Positions 33,224 through 33,245 of a DNA stretch of 33,245 bases are shown here, piece after piece. Position numbers and translations under genes: made by a program. The stretch comes from Hyphomicrobiales bacterium (lineage in GTDB: Bacteria; Pseudomonadota; Alphaproteobacteria; Rhizobiales; Beijerinckiaceae): assembly GCA_947455455.1 (NCBI GenBank), contig CANGOE010000028.1, forward strand, positions 1 to 33,245, written 5' to 3'. The number at the start of each line of letters is the position of its first letter. Positions within the stretch are counted from its first letter, which is position 1. Below the pieces are notes generated by a model. The model saw only the letters and a program-made list of their open reading frames with translations, was not told the origin of the DNA and did not search any database.

Positions 33224-33245
33224 GTGTCAGACGATCCTGATCGAC
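33224..33245 (+). CDS. Possible start of a rightward gene cut by the window edge
   Basis: GAGGA (33213-33217) lies six bases before GTG 33224, which reads MSDDPDR to the edge. A second GTG, in another frame, lies at 33222. Too short to identify; it may be intergenic sequence. Confidence 0.2.

Overview
The window is a gene-dense (about 60% GC), mostly core-genome segment of an alphaproteobacterium. The evidence is the gene order ahcY-divL-tsaE/amgK-murU-addB-addA-trxA-folC together with sppA-ihfB-lapA-trpFBA-accD, a DivL-type sensor kinase with tyrosine in place of the phospho-accepting histidine, AddAB instead of RecBCD, and an AccD that lacks the zinc-ribbon cysteines. I cannot assign an order or genus with confidence. 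No tRNA, rRNA, CRISPR array, insertion sequence or prophage gene was seen, and every complete gene reads as intact.

Layout. (1) 1-489 is the 3' end of ahcY, closed by a terminator. (2) 633-12008 is a tightly packed rightward run: divL (cell-cycle signalling), a tsaE-amgK fusion (tRNA t6A modification joined to cell-wall sugar kinase), murU (next step of MurNAc salvage), and addB and addA (double-strand-break repair nuclease/helicase). Its genes overlap by 1-4 bases or sit on a strong ribosome site. trxA follows and converges on leftward ridA-folC. (3) 14486-23529 runs rightward: sppA-like protease, ihfB, lapA-like membrane protein, an ornithine-cyclodeaminase-family reductase, trpF, trpB, trpA, accD and a class A penicillin-binding protein. 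(4) 23515-28239 runs leftward: a Bcr/CflA drug-efflux protein, a YgjP-type metallopeptidase, an intracellular PHB depolymerase, and a two-gene YeeE/YedE sulfur-transport unit. (5) 28474-30012 runs rightward: an ArsR regulator, divergent from the YeeE pair across an AT-rich palindromic promoter/operator, then a PLP aminotransferase. (6) 30081-33106 runs leftward: class I fumarase, ptsN and long-form hpf. A possible rightward gene start lies at the right edge.

Functional links. AmgK and MurU are consecutive enzymes of the anhydro-MurNAc salvage route that bypasses de novo UDP-MurNAc synthesis. AddA and AddB form one complex. TrpF, TrpB and TrpA complete tryptophan synthesis from phosphoribosyl anthranilate (TrpC is not here). 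The ArsR gene probably controls the adjacent YeeE transport pair. PhaZ indicates polyhydroxybutyrate storage.

Most notable observations: the divergent ArsR/YeeE control region with nested palindromes that overlap a promoter on each strand; a strong intrinsic terminator between trpB and trpA; a predicted leaderless trpF; a triplicated 14-bp start-codon repeat before the reductase gene; a probable CTG start of addB; and an apparent inversion that separates accD from folC. I found no convincing wholly new multi-gene system.
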